64,000 nucleotides of DNA from Streptomyces sp. WZ-12. Its GTDB lineage: Bacteria > Actinomycetota > Actinomycetes > Streptomycetales > Streptomycetaceae. The stretch spans positions 496,001-560,000 of the forward strand of contig NZ_CP118574.1 of NCBI RefSeq assembly GCF_028898845.1, written 5' to 3'. The position numbers and the translations under genes were made by a program. This document shows positions 16,501 through 25,800 of this stretch, piece by piece (the stretch's first letter is position 1; each line of letters opens with the position of its first letter). The notes below the pieces were generated by a model. The model saw nothing but the letters and a program-made list of their open reading frames with translations, did no database searches and had not been told where the DNA came from.

Positions 16501-19318
16501 CCCCCGCCTGGTGGACCTGCCGACCTACGCCTTCCAGCGGCGCCGCTACTGGCTGGAGGACGATGCCGCGCCGCAGACGGACGTGATGGCGGCCGGCCTG
16601 GACGGGGCGGACCACCCCCTGCTTGGCGCCGCGATCCCGCTCGCGGACGGCAGCGGCACCACCCTGTACACCGGCACACTCTCGGCCGCGGCCCACCCCT
16701 GGCTCGCCGACCACGGCGTCGCCGACGTCCTCGTGGTGCCCGGCACCGCGCTCGTCGAACTGGCCCTGCACGCCGGCGCGCAGGCCGACTGCGAACTGCT
16801 GGAGGAGTTGGTCCTCCAAGCCCCGCTCCTCCTGCCCGAACAGGGCACCGTCCGCCTCCAGCTAGCCCTTGGCGGACCGGACGGTACCGGCCGCCGCACC
16901 GTCACCCTCTACTCCCGTGCGGGCGACGCCGGCGCCGACGAGCCCTGGACCCGGCACGCCGAAGGCACCCTCGCCCCCGGCAACGGGCACGGCGAGAGCC
17001 TCCCCCAACCATGGCCTCCGGCCGGCGCCGAGGAGGTCGAACTCGACGACTGTTACCGGCAGTTGGCCAAGAGCGGGCTCCACTACGGGCCCGCCTTCCA
17101 GGGCCTCAGCCGCTGCTGGCGCCTCGACGGGGACGCCTACGTCGAGGTCGGGCTCCCCGAGGACGGCGGCGATGCCAGCCACTACGGGCTGCACCCCGCA
17201 CTGTTCGACGCGGCGCTGCATGCCGCGGCGTTCACCGGTCTCTCCGGCACGGCCCCGGACGACGGCGTGACCCTGCTTCCGTTCTCCTGGAACGGTGTTG
17301 CCTTGCACGCCACAGGGGCCGACCGACTGCGCGCCCGGATCCGGTCCACCGGACCCGACTCGCTGTCACTCACCGCCACGGACCCCACCGGCCGCCCCGT
17401 CGCCACCGTGGCGTCCCTCGGGATGCGCCCGGTGACCGCCGAGGCCCTGCACCGGACCGCCGCCTCGGCCGGCGCCTCGCTGCTCCACCTGGAATGGCGT
17501 CCCGCCACCCGGTCCGAACCCCGCGTCCCCGACACCCGGCGCTGGGCCTGGACCGGCCCTGAGGACCCCGCGACCGCCACCGACCACGAGCACCACGCCG
17601 ACCTCGCGGCCCTGCGCGCCGCCCTGGACACCGGCGCTCCCGCGCCCGATGTCGTCGTCCTCGCCCAGCCGGCCGTCGCGGTGGAGTCCGACCCGGCCAC
17701 CGCCGCGCACCAGGCCGTCCACCGCGTCCTGGCCGCAGTTCAGGACTGGCTGGCCGACGACCGGCTCGCCGCCTCCCGCCTCGTTGTCCTCACCCGTGGC
17801 GCCGTCGCGACCGCGCCCGGCGCCGCGCCCGACCCCGCCGGCGCCGCCGTGTGGGGGCTGGTGGCCTCGGCCCAGTCCGAGAACCCCGACCGCATCACCC
17901 TGGTCGACCTCGACGCCCACGCCGCCTCCGCCGCCGTGCTCCCGGCCGCCGTGCACAGCGACGACGCCCGGACCGCGGTGCGCGAGGGCACCCTCCTGGT
18001 ACCGCACCTGGCCCGGACCACCACCCCGGCGTCCACCGGCGAACCACTCTGGCGCACCGACGGAACGGTCCTGGTGACCGGTGGACTCGGCGTTCTTGGC
18101 CGGATGACCATCCGTCACCTGGTCTCCTCCCACGGGATCCGGCGCGTCATGGTCGTCTCCCGCTCCGGGGCCGCGACCGACGGGGCCGCCGGGTTCGTGG
18201 ACGAACTAAGCGCGCAGGGAGCCGAGTTGCACCTGGTGGCCGGTGACGCCGCCGACCGCGGCGTCCTGGAGCGGGCCCTTGCCTCGATCCCGACCGACCA
18301 GCCCCTGACGGCCGTGGTACACCTCGCCGGCACCCTCGACGACGGCGTCCTCACCTCACTGACCTCCGAGCGCGCCGACCACGTGCTCCGTCCCAAGGTG
18401 GACGCGGCCTGGCACCTGCACGAGCTCGTCAGCGACCCGGACGTGGCGTTCGTGGCCTTCTCGTCCCTGTCGAGCGTGCTCGGGCCCGCCGGCCAGGGCA
18501 GCTACGCGGCGGCCAACGCCTTCGTGGACGCCCTGGTCACCCGCCGCCGCTCCGCCGGGCTGTCCGGCCTCGCGCTGGGCTGGGGCCTGTGGGAATCCCG
18601 ATCGGGGCTGACCGGCGACCTGGGCGAGGCGGACGTACGGCGGATGGCCCGCTCCGGCGTCCGGCCGCTCTCCGACGATCAGGGACTCGCCCTGCTCGAC
18701 CTCGCCCGCGCCACCGACGCCCCCGTGCTCTTCCCCCTTCACTTGGACACCGTGGCCCTCGGCAGCGGCGACGCCGACGTCCCGCCCTTGCTGCGCGGAC
18801 TCGCCCGCACCCCGGTGCGCCGCGCCGCCGCCCGCGCCACTGCCCCGGAAGTCGCCGCCGGTGACTCCTTGGCCGAGCGCCTGGCCGGCGCCCCGGAGGC
18901 CGCACAGGACACCCATCTGCTGACGCTGGTCCGCACCCATGTCGCCGCAGTCCTCGGCTACGACGACCCGCGCACCGTCGGCGAACGCCGCGCCTTCGCG
19001 GACATCGGCTTCGACTCGCTGCGCGCCCTCCAACTGCGCAACCGACTCAACGGCGCCACGGGACTGCGCCTGCCGCCCACCCTGGTCTTCGACCACCCCA
19101 CCCCCGTCGCGCTCGGCCGGCACCTGCGCACCTTGCTGGTACCCGACGCGCCGGCGGCGGGGAACACCCGCGACGGTGCCACAACGTCCAAGCCGCACGC
19201 GGTCGTTCCTGATCCCGCACCGGCTACGGGCGGGGGCGGCGAGGCGATCGAGCAGCTCCGCTCGGCGGCCTCCCTGGAGGAAGTCTTCGACTTCATCGAC
19301 GACCAGCTCGGCCAGTAG
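13547..19318 (+). CDS. aurA: Type I PKS AurA-like: (ACP-like)-KS-AT-DH-KR-ACP
   Basis: 1923 residues. An N-terminal ACP-like region (about 20-100) lacks the carrier serine: where DSL is expected the sequence is R59-G60-R61. KS about 119-544 (Cys290 in TACSSS; HGAGT instead of HGTGT; His in KSNIGHTQ). AT about 645-940 (Ser746 in GHSQG; YASH near 846, the methylmalonyl signature). DH about 1022-1310 (His1056, although the HxxxGxxxxP glycine is Asp; DAALH). KR about 1505-1745 (TGGLGVLG; LDD motif, B-type; Tyr in GSYAAAN). ACP with Ser1824. C-terminal docking tail from about 1900. No ER. The ATG at 13547 follows AGGAAGGAAG. In aureothin assembly AurA is known to act twice; four modules for five extensions fits that here. 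aurG starts 35 bp downstream. Confidence 0.95.
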   Translation: MMELHEGSDRLRQRLAAARDRERHRLLLGLIRTHASAAIDGNGPLRLDPARAFGEQGIRGRAAARLRELLGEATGLVLPATVVFDYPTPQALAEHVGALLLGADGAPGATVGPGVAGGDEPIAIVGMGCRLPGGVSSPDGLWELVRTETDAISEFPTDRGWNVEYDPDPDRIGTTVTRHAGFLYDAPDFDADFFSISPGEAVTIDPQHRLLLETTWEAIEGARLDPTSLHGSRTGVFVGLMYSEYGARIRQVPPSAEGYRVVGSMPSVASGRLSYAFGFEGPAVTVDTACSSSLVAMHLAAESLRRGECSLAVAGGVTVMSTPWGYVEFSRQRGLAPDGRARSFSADAGGSSWSEGVGVLVLERLSDARRNGHRILAVVRGSAVNQDGASNGLTAPNGPAQQRVIRQALAGAGLTTTDVDVVDAHGAGTRLGDPIEAQALLATYGQGRSAEQPLWLGSLKSNIGHTQAAAGVSGVIKMVMALRNGVLPRSLHISEPTPVVDWSSGTVRLLTEARAWPETGRPRRAGVSSFGVGGTNAHVILEQPEFEPEAPRATAPSPDEDGVAARPLPWLLSGRGEAGLRAQARRVREFLTAHPEVPDADAAHSLAASRAALPDRAVVVAADRTEALARLAALADGQESAGTALGTAANRDGLVFVFPGQGSQWPGMAAELMGTSRVFRESIEACDKALASHTDWSLTEVLCGRSGAPTLERVDVVQPALFAVMVSLAAVWRSFGVEPTAVVGHSQGEIAAAHVAGALSLEDAARIVALRSRALRVLSGRGGMVSVTAPVDRVLHELARRPDSVSVAAVNGPRSVVISGAPAALDETIGAFTADGIRAKRIPVDYASHSPQVEEIRKTLLEALAGVEPQRTAVPFYSTVCAEPIDTTTLNTEYWITNLRETVQFDRTVRRLIADGHTGFAEMSPHPVLTVGVQETADDAAADGVLTLDSLRRNEGGPARLLAAVGEAHAHGVAVDWSPAFEHADPRLVDLPTYAFQRRRYWLEDDAAPQTDVMAAGLDGADHPLLGAAIPLADGSGTTLYTGTLSAAAHPWLADHGVADVLVVPGTALVELALHAGAQADCELLEELVLQAPLLLPEQGTVRLQLALGGPDGTGRRTVTLYSRAGDAGADEPWTRHAEGTLAPGNGHGESLPQPWPPAGAEEVELDDCYRQLAKSGLHYGPAFQGLSRCWRLDGDAYVEVGLPEDGGDASHYGLHPALFDAALHAAAFTGLSGTAPDDGVTLLPFSWNGVALHATGADRLRARIRSTGPDSLSLTATDPTGRPVATVASLGMRPVTAEALHRTAASAGASLLHLEWRPATRSEPRVPDTRRWAWTGPEDPATATDHEHHADLAALRAALDTGAPAPDVVVLAQPAVAVESDPATAAHQAVHRVLAAVQDWLADDRLAASRLVVLTRGAVATAPGAAPDPAGAAVWGLVASAQSENPDRITLVDLDAHAASAAVLPAAVHSDDARTAVREGTLLVPHLARTTTPASTGEPLWRTDGTVLVTGGLGVLGRMTIRHLVSSHGIRRVMVVSRSGAATDGAAGFVDELSAQGAELHLVAGDAADRGVLERALASIPTDQPLTAVVHLAGTLDDGVLTSLTSERADHVLRPKVDAAWHLHELVSDPDVAFVAFSSLSSVLGPAGQGSYAAANAFVDALVTRRRSAGLSGLALGWGLWESRSGLTGDLGEADVRRMARSGVRPLSDDQGLALLDLARATDAPVLFPLHLDTVALGSGDADVPPLLRGLARTPVRRAAARATAPEVAAGDSLAERLAGAPEAAQDTHLLTLVRTHVAAVLGYDDPRTVGERRAFADIGFDSLRALQLRNRLNGATGLRLPPTLVFDHPTPVALGRHLRTLLVPDAPAAGNTRDGATTSKPHAVVPDPAPATGGGGEAIEQLRSAASLEEVFDFIDDQLGQ

Positions 19319-19353
19319 CCCGGTCCCGCTCGAATCCCGCTGGGAGGCGCCCC

Positions 19354-21447
19354 ATGCGTGTGCTCTTGATAGACAACTACGACTCCTACACCTACAACCT
19401 GTTCCAGCTAATCGCCGAGGTGTACGGCAAAGAGCCGACGGTCGTTGTCAACGACGTCCCTTCCTGGCCGGAACTCGACCCGGGCATGTTCGACTGCGTG
19501 GTCATCTCTCCGGGCCCCGGCCGCCCCCAGCACCCGGCCGACCTCGGCTTCTGCCAGGAGGTCCTAGACCGCTGGACGGACGTGCCCGTCCTGGGCGTCT
19601 GCCTGGGCCACCAAGCCATCGCCCACCGGCACGGCGCGGAGGTGACCGAGGGCACGCCTCGCCACGGCCACCTGGCCAAGGTCCGCCACACCGGCCGGGA
19701 CCTGTTCGACGGCCTGCCGCAGAACTTCGTCGCGGTCCGCTACCACTCGCTGCGGGCCACCGAACCGCTGCCGGAGGAGCTGGAGGCCACCGCCTGGGCC
19801 GAGGACGGCACCGTCATGGCGCTGCGGCACCGCACCCTGCCGCGCTGGGGCGTGCAGTTTCACCCCGAGTCCATAGCCAGCGAATGGGGCGCCCATCTGC
19901 TCCAGAACTTCGCCAGGCTGGTCGGCGCCGGCTACGCCGCCGCGCCGTTGGAGCGGCCGCGCTGGGCATCCGCCCGGGAAGCAACCCGCGCCACCGGCCC
20001 CGAACTGCGTCCCGTCGTCGAGGTCCTGGACCGGGCAGTGGACACCGCGGAGCTGTTCACCGCGCTGTTCGCGGCCGGCGACAACTCCTTCTGGCTGGAC
20101 AGCAGCGCACCGGGGATCGGCGGCGCCCGGTTCTCCTTCCTCGGCGACGACTCCGGCCCCCTGACCGAGACCCTGACCTACCGCACCGGCGAGAACCGGG
20201 TGGCCGTCCGCGACGCCGACGGCGAACGGACCGAGCCCGGCAGCATCTTCAACGTGCTCCAGCAGCGGCTCCGCACCCGCCGCCTCACCACGCCGGACCT
20301 GCCCTTCGACCTCAACGGCGGCTACGTCGGCTACTTCGGCTACGAGCTCAAGGGCGACTGCGGGAGCCCCAACGCCCACACCGCCGAGACCCCGGACGCC
20401 GTGTGGACCTTCACCGACCGCCTGGTCGTGGTGGACCATCAGGAGGAGAGGACCTACGTCCTGGCCATCACCACCACCGGCGAGGACGAGACGACGACGG
20501 CCCGCGCCTGGGTGGAGGAGACGGCCCGCCGGGCCGCCGCCCTGCCCGACCCCGCCCCGGTCGACGGGACCCGCCAGGCCGCCTCCGCGCCCTCGGAGCG
20601 GGGCATCTCCCGCGATCGCTCCGCGTACACCGCCGACATCGGTGCCTGCCTCGACGAACTGCACAGCGGCGAGAGCTACGAGATCTGCCTGACCAACCGC
20701 ATCATGCTGCCCGCCGTCAAGGACCCGCTCGGCTACCACCTGCTGCTGCGGCGTCACAACCCCGCCCCCTACGGTGCCTTCCTGCGCCATGGCGAGCTGA
20801 GCGTGGTGTGCTCCTCCCCGGAACGGTTCCTGCGGATCGCCCCGGACGGCGTTGCCGAGAGCAGGCCGATCAAGGGGACCGCACCCCGCGGCGCGGACCC
20901 GGCCAGCGACGAGGCGCTGCGCCGGTCGCTGACGGCGTCCGCCAAGACCCGGGCCGAGAACCTCATGATCGTTGACCTGCTCCGCAACGACCTGGGCCGG
21001 GTGTGCGAGGTCGGCTCCGTCGACGTCCCCGCCTATATGGTCACCGAGTCGTACGCCACGGTGCACCAGTTGGTCACCACCGTCCGGGGCCGGCTGCGGC
21101 CCGACGTGGACCCGGTCGCCTGCGTCCGGGCCTGCTTCCCCGGCGGCTCGATGACCGGCGCCCCGAAGCTGCGGACCACGGCCATCATCGACCGGCTGGA
21201 GCAGTCGGCCCGCGGCATCTACTCCGGCACCATCGGCTACTTCGGACTCTCCGGCGGTGCCGATCTCAACATCGTCATCCGCACTGCGGTGACCACCGGC
21301 TCGGGCACGGTCATCGGCGCCGGCGGCGCCATCGTCCTCGACTCGGACCCTGACGAGGAGTTCGACGAGGTGCTCCTCAAAGGCCATGCGCTGGTGCGGG
21401 CGCACGGCCTGCTGAACGGGACGGACGCGCCCGCCGGTGCCCGGTGA
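19354..21447 (+). CDS. aurG: Fused aminodeoxychorismate synthase PabAB (AurG)
   Basis: A 697-residue fusion that makes 4-amino-4-deoxychorismate from chorismate and glutamine, the first committed step to p-aminobenzoate. The glutamine amidotransferase domain (about 1-195) has Cys83 in GVCLGHQAIA and the His/Glu pair in FHPES; the chorismate-binding domain (about 225-685) ends with FPGGSMTGAPK. Lys507 in PIKGT marks aminodeoxychorismate synthase rather than anthranilate synthase, which has PIAGT. The ATG at 19354 has GGGAGG upstream. It is in the aur operon between aurA and aurH. No ADC lyase (PabC) is fused or adjacent, so the pyruvate-eliminating step must come from elsewhere (see the class IV protein at 7213-7995). 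Confidence 0.96.
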   Translation: MRVLLIDNYDSYTYNLFQLIAEVYGKEPTVVVNDVPSWPELDPGMFDCVVISPGPGRPQHPADLGFCQEVLDRWTDVPVLGVCLGHQAIAHRHGAEVTEGTPRHGHLAKVRHTGRDLFDGLPQNFVAVRYHSLRATEPLPEELEATAWAEDGTVMALRHRTLPRWGVQFHPESIASEWGAHLLQNFARLVGAGYAAAPLERPRWASAREATRATGPELRPVVEVLDRAVDTAELFTALFAAGDNSFWLDSSAPGIGGARFSFLGDDSGPLTETLTYRTGENRVAVRDADGERTEPGSIFNVLQQRLRTRRLTTPDLPFDLNGGYVGYFGYELKGDCGSPNAHTAETPDAVWTFTDRLVVVDHQEERTYVLAITTTGEDETTTARAWVEETARRAAALPDPAPVDGTRQAASAPSERGISRDRSAYTADIGACLDELHSGESYEICLTNRIMLPAVKDPLGYHLLLRRHNPAPYGAFLRHGELSVVCSSPERFLRIAPDGVAESRPIKGTAPRGADPASDEALRRSLTASAKTRAENLMIVDLLRNDLGRVCEVGSVDVPAYMVTESYATVHQLVTTVRGRLRPDVDPVACVRACFPGGSMTGAPKLRTTAIIDRLEQSARGIYSGTIGYFGLSGGADLNIVIRTAVTTGSGTVIGAGGAIVLDSDPDEEFDEVLLKGHALVRAHGLLNGTDAPAGAR

Positions 21448-21552
21448 CCGGCCGGCCGGACCATGACCACCACCGACTCCAAGACCGCATCAGGTTTCGC
21501 GGAGCAGAACGCGGAGCGGCACCGCTCCCGTACGCCGAGGGAAGGATCGAAC

Positions 21553-22773
21553 ATGTCGACCACCGCACACACCGAGCCGTCTTGGGCGGACCTGCCGTTC
21601 CTGGACTTCACCGACCCCAGCTTCGCCTGGGACTCCCCTGAGGTGGCCGAGGCCCGGGAGAAGTCCTGGATCGCCCGCACCCCGCTGGCCCTCCTGGTGC
21701 TGCGGTACGACGAGGCCGACCAACTGGCCCGTGACAAACGGCTCGTCTCCGGCTTCCGCGGCCTGGTGGATGTGGTGGGAACCCCCCAGGGCCCGGTACG
21801 CGACTTCATGGTGGACTTCCTGCAGAGCCTGGACGGCGCGGACCACCGCCGGCTCCGCGGGCTTGCCACCCACCCCTTCACCCCTCGCCGGATCACCGAG
21901 GTGCAGCCCTTCGTCCGGTCCACCGTGAAGCAACTGGTCGATGAACTACCGAAGGGCGAGTTCGACTTCGTGCGGCACTTCGCCCACCCGCTGCCGGCAG
22001 TGGTGATGTGTCAACTGCTGGGCTTCCCGCTGGAGGACTACGACACCGTCGGCCGCCTCTCCATCGAGACCAACCTCGGGCTGGCGCTCTCCAACGACCA
22101 GGACGCGCTCGCCAAGGTCGAGCAGGGCCTTGGCCGGATGTTCGACTACCTGGTGGCAGCCATCGAGAAGCGGAAGGTGGAGCCGGGCGACGACCTCACC
22201 TCCGACATCGTCCGCGCCTTCCACAACGGCACCCTGGACGACTACGAGCTGCGTACCCTGGTCGCCACCGTGCTGGTCGCCGGCTATGAGACCACCAACC
22301 ACCAACTGGCCCTCGCCATGTACGACTTCGCCCAGCACCCCGACCAGTGGATGCAGCTCAAGGAGAACCCCGAGCTGGCTCCCCAGGCCGTCGAGGAGGT
22401 GCTGCGCTGGAGCCCTACCCTGCCCGTAACGGCCACCCGCACTGCCGCCGAGGACTTCGAGGTCAACGGCGTCCGCATTCCCACCGGCACCCCCGTCTTC
22501 ATGTGCGCCCACGCGGCGCACCGCGACCCCCGGGTGTTCGCTGACGCCGGCACCTTCGACATCACCGTCAAGCGGGAGGCGCCCTCCCTCGCGTTCGGCG
22601 GCGGCCCGCACTTCTGCCTGGGCACGGCGCTGGCGCGGCTCGAACTCACCGAGGGCCTGGCGGCGCTGGCGACCCGGCTGGACCCACCGCAGATCGTCGG
22701 TGAGGTCACCTGGCGGCACGCGCTGGGCGTCGCCGGGCCGGACGCCCTGCCGCTGCGTTTCGGCACAGCCTGA
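21553..22773 (+). CDS. aurH: Cytochrome P450 (AurH-like, tetrahydrofuran-forming)
   Basis: A 406-residue soluble class I bacterial P450. The I-helix is LVAGYETTNH (about 241-250), the K-helix ExxR is EEVLRWS, and the haem-binding FGGGPHFCLG places the ligand at Cys355. In S. thioluteus, AurH inserts oxygen twice to close the tetrahydrofuran ring of aureothin; residues I recall as important there, Phe89 and Thr239, are Phe89 and Thr239 here with the ATG at 21553. That start is supported by GAAGGA upstream and by this numbering; the frame is open 90 nt further. Electron partners (ferredoxin, reductase) are not encoded nearby. It is in operon order after aurG and 95 bp before aurB. Confidence 0.95.
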   Translation: MSTTAHTEPSWADLPFLDFTDPSFAWDSPEVAEAREKSWIARTPLALLVLRYDEADQLARDKRLVSGFRGLVDVVGTPQGPVRDFMVDFLQSLDGADHRRLRGLATHPFTPRRITEVQPFVRSTVKQLVDELPKGEFDFVRHFAHPLPAVVMCQLLGFPLEDYDTVGRLSIETNLGLALSNDQDALAKVEQGLGRMFDYLVAAIEKRKVEPGDDLTSDIVRAFHNGTLDDYELRTLVATVLVAGYETTNHQLALAMYDFAQHPDQWMQLKENPELAPQAVEEVLRWSPTLPVTATRTAAEDFEVNGVRIPTGTPVFMCAHAAHRDPRVFADAGTFDITVKREAPSLAFGGGPHFCLGTALARLELTEGLAALATRLDPPQIVGEVTWRHALGVAGPDALPLRFGTA

Positions 22774-22868
22774 CGTCCTCCCCCGATGGTGCACCACTGC
22801 GGTCTCGGCGCCACCGACGGTGAGTTCCACGAGGTCCTGAATCTCCTTTGAAGGGCAGCACGTTCGAC

Positions 22869-25800
22869 ATGACCAATGACGGCAAGACGCTGGAATATCT
22901 CAAGCGCCTCACCGCCGAACTGTTGGAGACCCGGGAGTGCCTGCGCGCCACGGAGGCGGCGGCCCAGGAGCCGGTCGCGGTGGTTTCGATGGGATGTCGC
23001 TACCCGGGGGGCGTGTCCTCGCCCGAGGGCCTGTGGCGGCTGGTGGAGAGCGGGACCGACGCGATGACGCCGTTCCCCACCGACCGGGGCTGGAACGTCG
23101 AGGACCTCCTCGACCCCGACCAGCCCGGTCGGACGTGCACCCTGGTGGGCGGATTCGTCGACGGGGCCGCGGAGTTCGACGCGGACCTGTTCGGGATCAG
23201 CCCGCGCGAGGCAGCCGCGATGGACCCCCAGCAGCGGCTGCTGCTGGAGACCGCCTGGGAGACCCTCGAACGGGCCGGTCTGGACCCCGAGTCGCTGCGC
23301 GGCCGGCCCGTCGGGGTCTTCGTCGGGTCCCTCTACGTGGCTGGCGGCAGCGGCGTCGCGGTGGCCGAGGGCATCGAGGGCTATCACATGACCGGCAACG
23401 CGGCCAGCGTCCTGTCGGGCCGTCTCTCCTATGTGTTCGGCCTGGAAGGCCCCGCGGTCACCGTGGACACCGCCTGCTCGGCGTCCCTGGTGGCCGTGCA
23501 CCAGGCCGTCCAGTCGCTGCGGCAGGGCGAGTGCGAGATGGCCCTGGCGGGCGGCACCACGGTGATGACGACGCCCGGCGTCTTCAGCGAGTTCAGTCGG
23601 CAGGGCGGGCTGGCGTCAGACGGCCGGTGCAAGGCGTTCTCCGACGCGGCGGACGGTACCGGCTTCGGCGAAGGCACCGGCCTGGTGCTGCTGGAGCGCC
23701 TGTCCGACGCCCGCCGGAACGGACACCCGGTCCTGGCCGTCATCCGCGGCTCCGCCATCAACCAAGACGGCGCCTCCAACGGCCTGACCGCCCCCAACGG
23801 CCCCTCCCAACAACGCGTCATACGCGCCGCCCTCACCAACGCCAAACTCAACCCCACCGACATCGACGCCGTCGAGGCCCACGGCACCGGCACCACCCTC
23901 GGCGACCCCATCGAGGCACAGGCCCTCCTAGCCACCTACGGCCAGAACCGGCCCGCGGACCGGCCGTTGTGGCTCGGCTCGGTCAAGTCCAACCTGGGCC
24001 ACACCCAGGGCGCGGCAGGCATCGCCGGCCTGATCAAGATGGTGATGGCGGTCCGGCAAGGGGTGCTCCCCAAGACCCTGCACGCCGACGAGCCGTCCTC
24101 GCACGTGGACTGGACCTCCGGCGGGATCCGGGTGCTCGGCGAGAACCACGACTGGCCCCGGACCGGCCGCCCCCGCCGGGCGGGTATCTCCTCCTTCGGC
24201 ATCAGCGGCACCAACGCCCATGTGATCCTGGAACAGGCCCCCGCCGCCGACACCGCCGAGGGGGAACAGGCCGCACCGGGCCCGCAGCCGCACCGGGTGC
24301 CCTGGGTGATCGCCGCTCGTGGCGACCGCGCCCTGCGCGGCCAGGCGGAGCGGCTGGCCGCCGAGGTGATGGCCCGCCCGGAGCTGCGTCCGGCTGATGT
24401 CGGCTGGTCCCTGGCGACCTCCCGCGCGGCGCTCGACCAGCGGGCCGTGGTGTGGGCCACCGACCGCGAGGGCCACCTCGCCGGACTCACGGCGCTGGCC
24501 GAGGGTCGCCCTGCCCCCGGTGTCGTCCGGGGGACCGCGGCCGACGGCCGACTGGCCTTCCTCTTCTCCGGCCAGGGCAGCCAGCGCCCCGGCATGGGAC
24601 GTGAACTGGCCGCCGCCTTCCCGGTGTTCGCCGAGTCCCTCGACGAGGTCTGCCGCCAGATGGACCCCCATTTGGAGTGTCCGCTGAAGGACGTCCTGTT
24701 CGCCTCCGAGGGCACCCCCGAGGCCGCGCGCCTGGAACAGACCGCCTACACCCAGACCGCCCTGTTCGCGCACGAGGTCGCCACCTTCCGCCTGCTCACC
24801 CACTGGGGCCTCGCCCCCGACCTGCTCCTGGGTCACTCCATCGGTGAACTCGCCGCCGCACACGCCGCCGGCGTTCTGTCGCTCGCGGACGCCTGTGCCC
24901 TCGTCGCCGCCCGCGGTCGGCTGATGCAGGAACTCCCCGGCGCCGGCGCCATGGTGGCGATCCGGGCGACCGAGGCGGAGATCCTGCCCTGGTTGACGGA
25001 ACACGCTGGTGAACTCTCCCTCGCCGCCGTCAACGGACCCGACGCCGTCGTGGTGTCCGGCGCCGAGGGGGCCGTGCTGGGCTGCGTCGCGCACTGGCGG
25101 GACCGGGGCCGCAAGACCAGGCGGCTCCGGGTTAGCCACGCCTTCCACTCCTCGCAGATGGACGGCATGCTCAAGGAGTTCGGCCGGATCGCCGAGAAGC
25201 TCGCCTTCCACCCGCCCCGCATCCCGGTCGTCTCCAACCTCACCGGCGAGATCGCCGGCGCCGACGAGTTGTGCTCGCCCGCGTACTGGGTCCGCCACAC
25301 CCGTGAGGCCGTCCGTTTCCACGACGGCGTCAGCCGGCTCCTGGAAGAGGGCGTGCGTGCGTTCCTGGAGGTGGGCCCGGCCGGAGTGTTGACGGCCATG
25401 GTCCAGGACTGCCTCGCCGCGGAACCCGGCGCCACCGGCGCCGTGCTCGCCTCCGTGTCGCGCGGCGGCCGTCCCGAGGCCGACACCGCGCTCGCCGCGG
25501 TGGCCGAGGCTTACGTCCACGGCGTCCCGGTCGACTGGACCCGGTTTCTCCCGGACACCGGCGCCCGCCGGGTGGACCTGCCCACCTACGCCTTCCAGCG
25601 CCGCCGTTTCCCCTGGAACCACACCGGCTCCGACACCGACGTGACCGCGGCCGGCCTGACCGGACTCGACCACCCGCTGCTCGGCGCCGCCCTGGAACTC
25701 GCCGACGACCAGGGCACCGCCTTCACCGGTCGGTTGTCGCGCCGCACCGAGACCTGGCTCGCGGACCACGTCGTCCTCGGCGCCACGCTCGTCCCGGGCA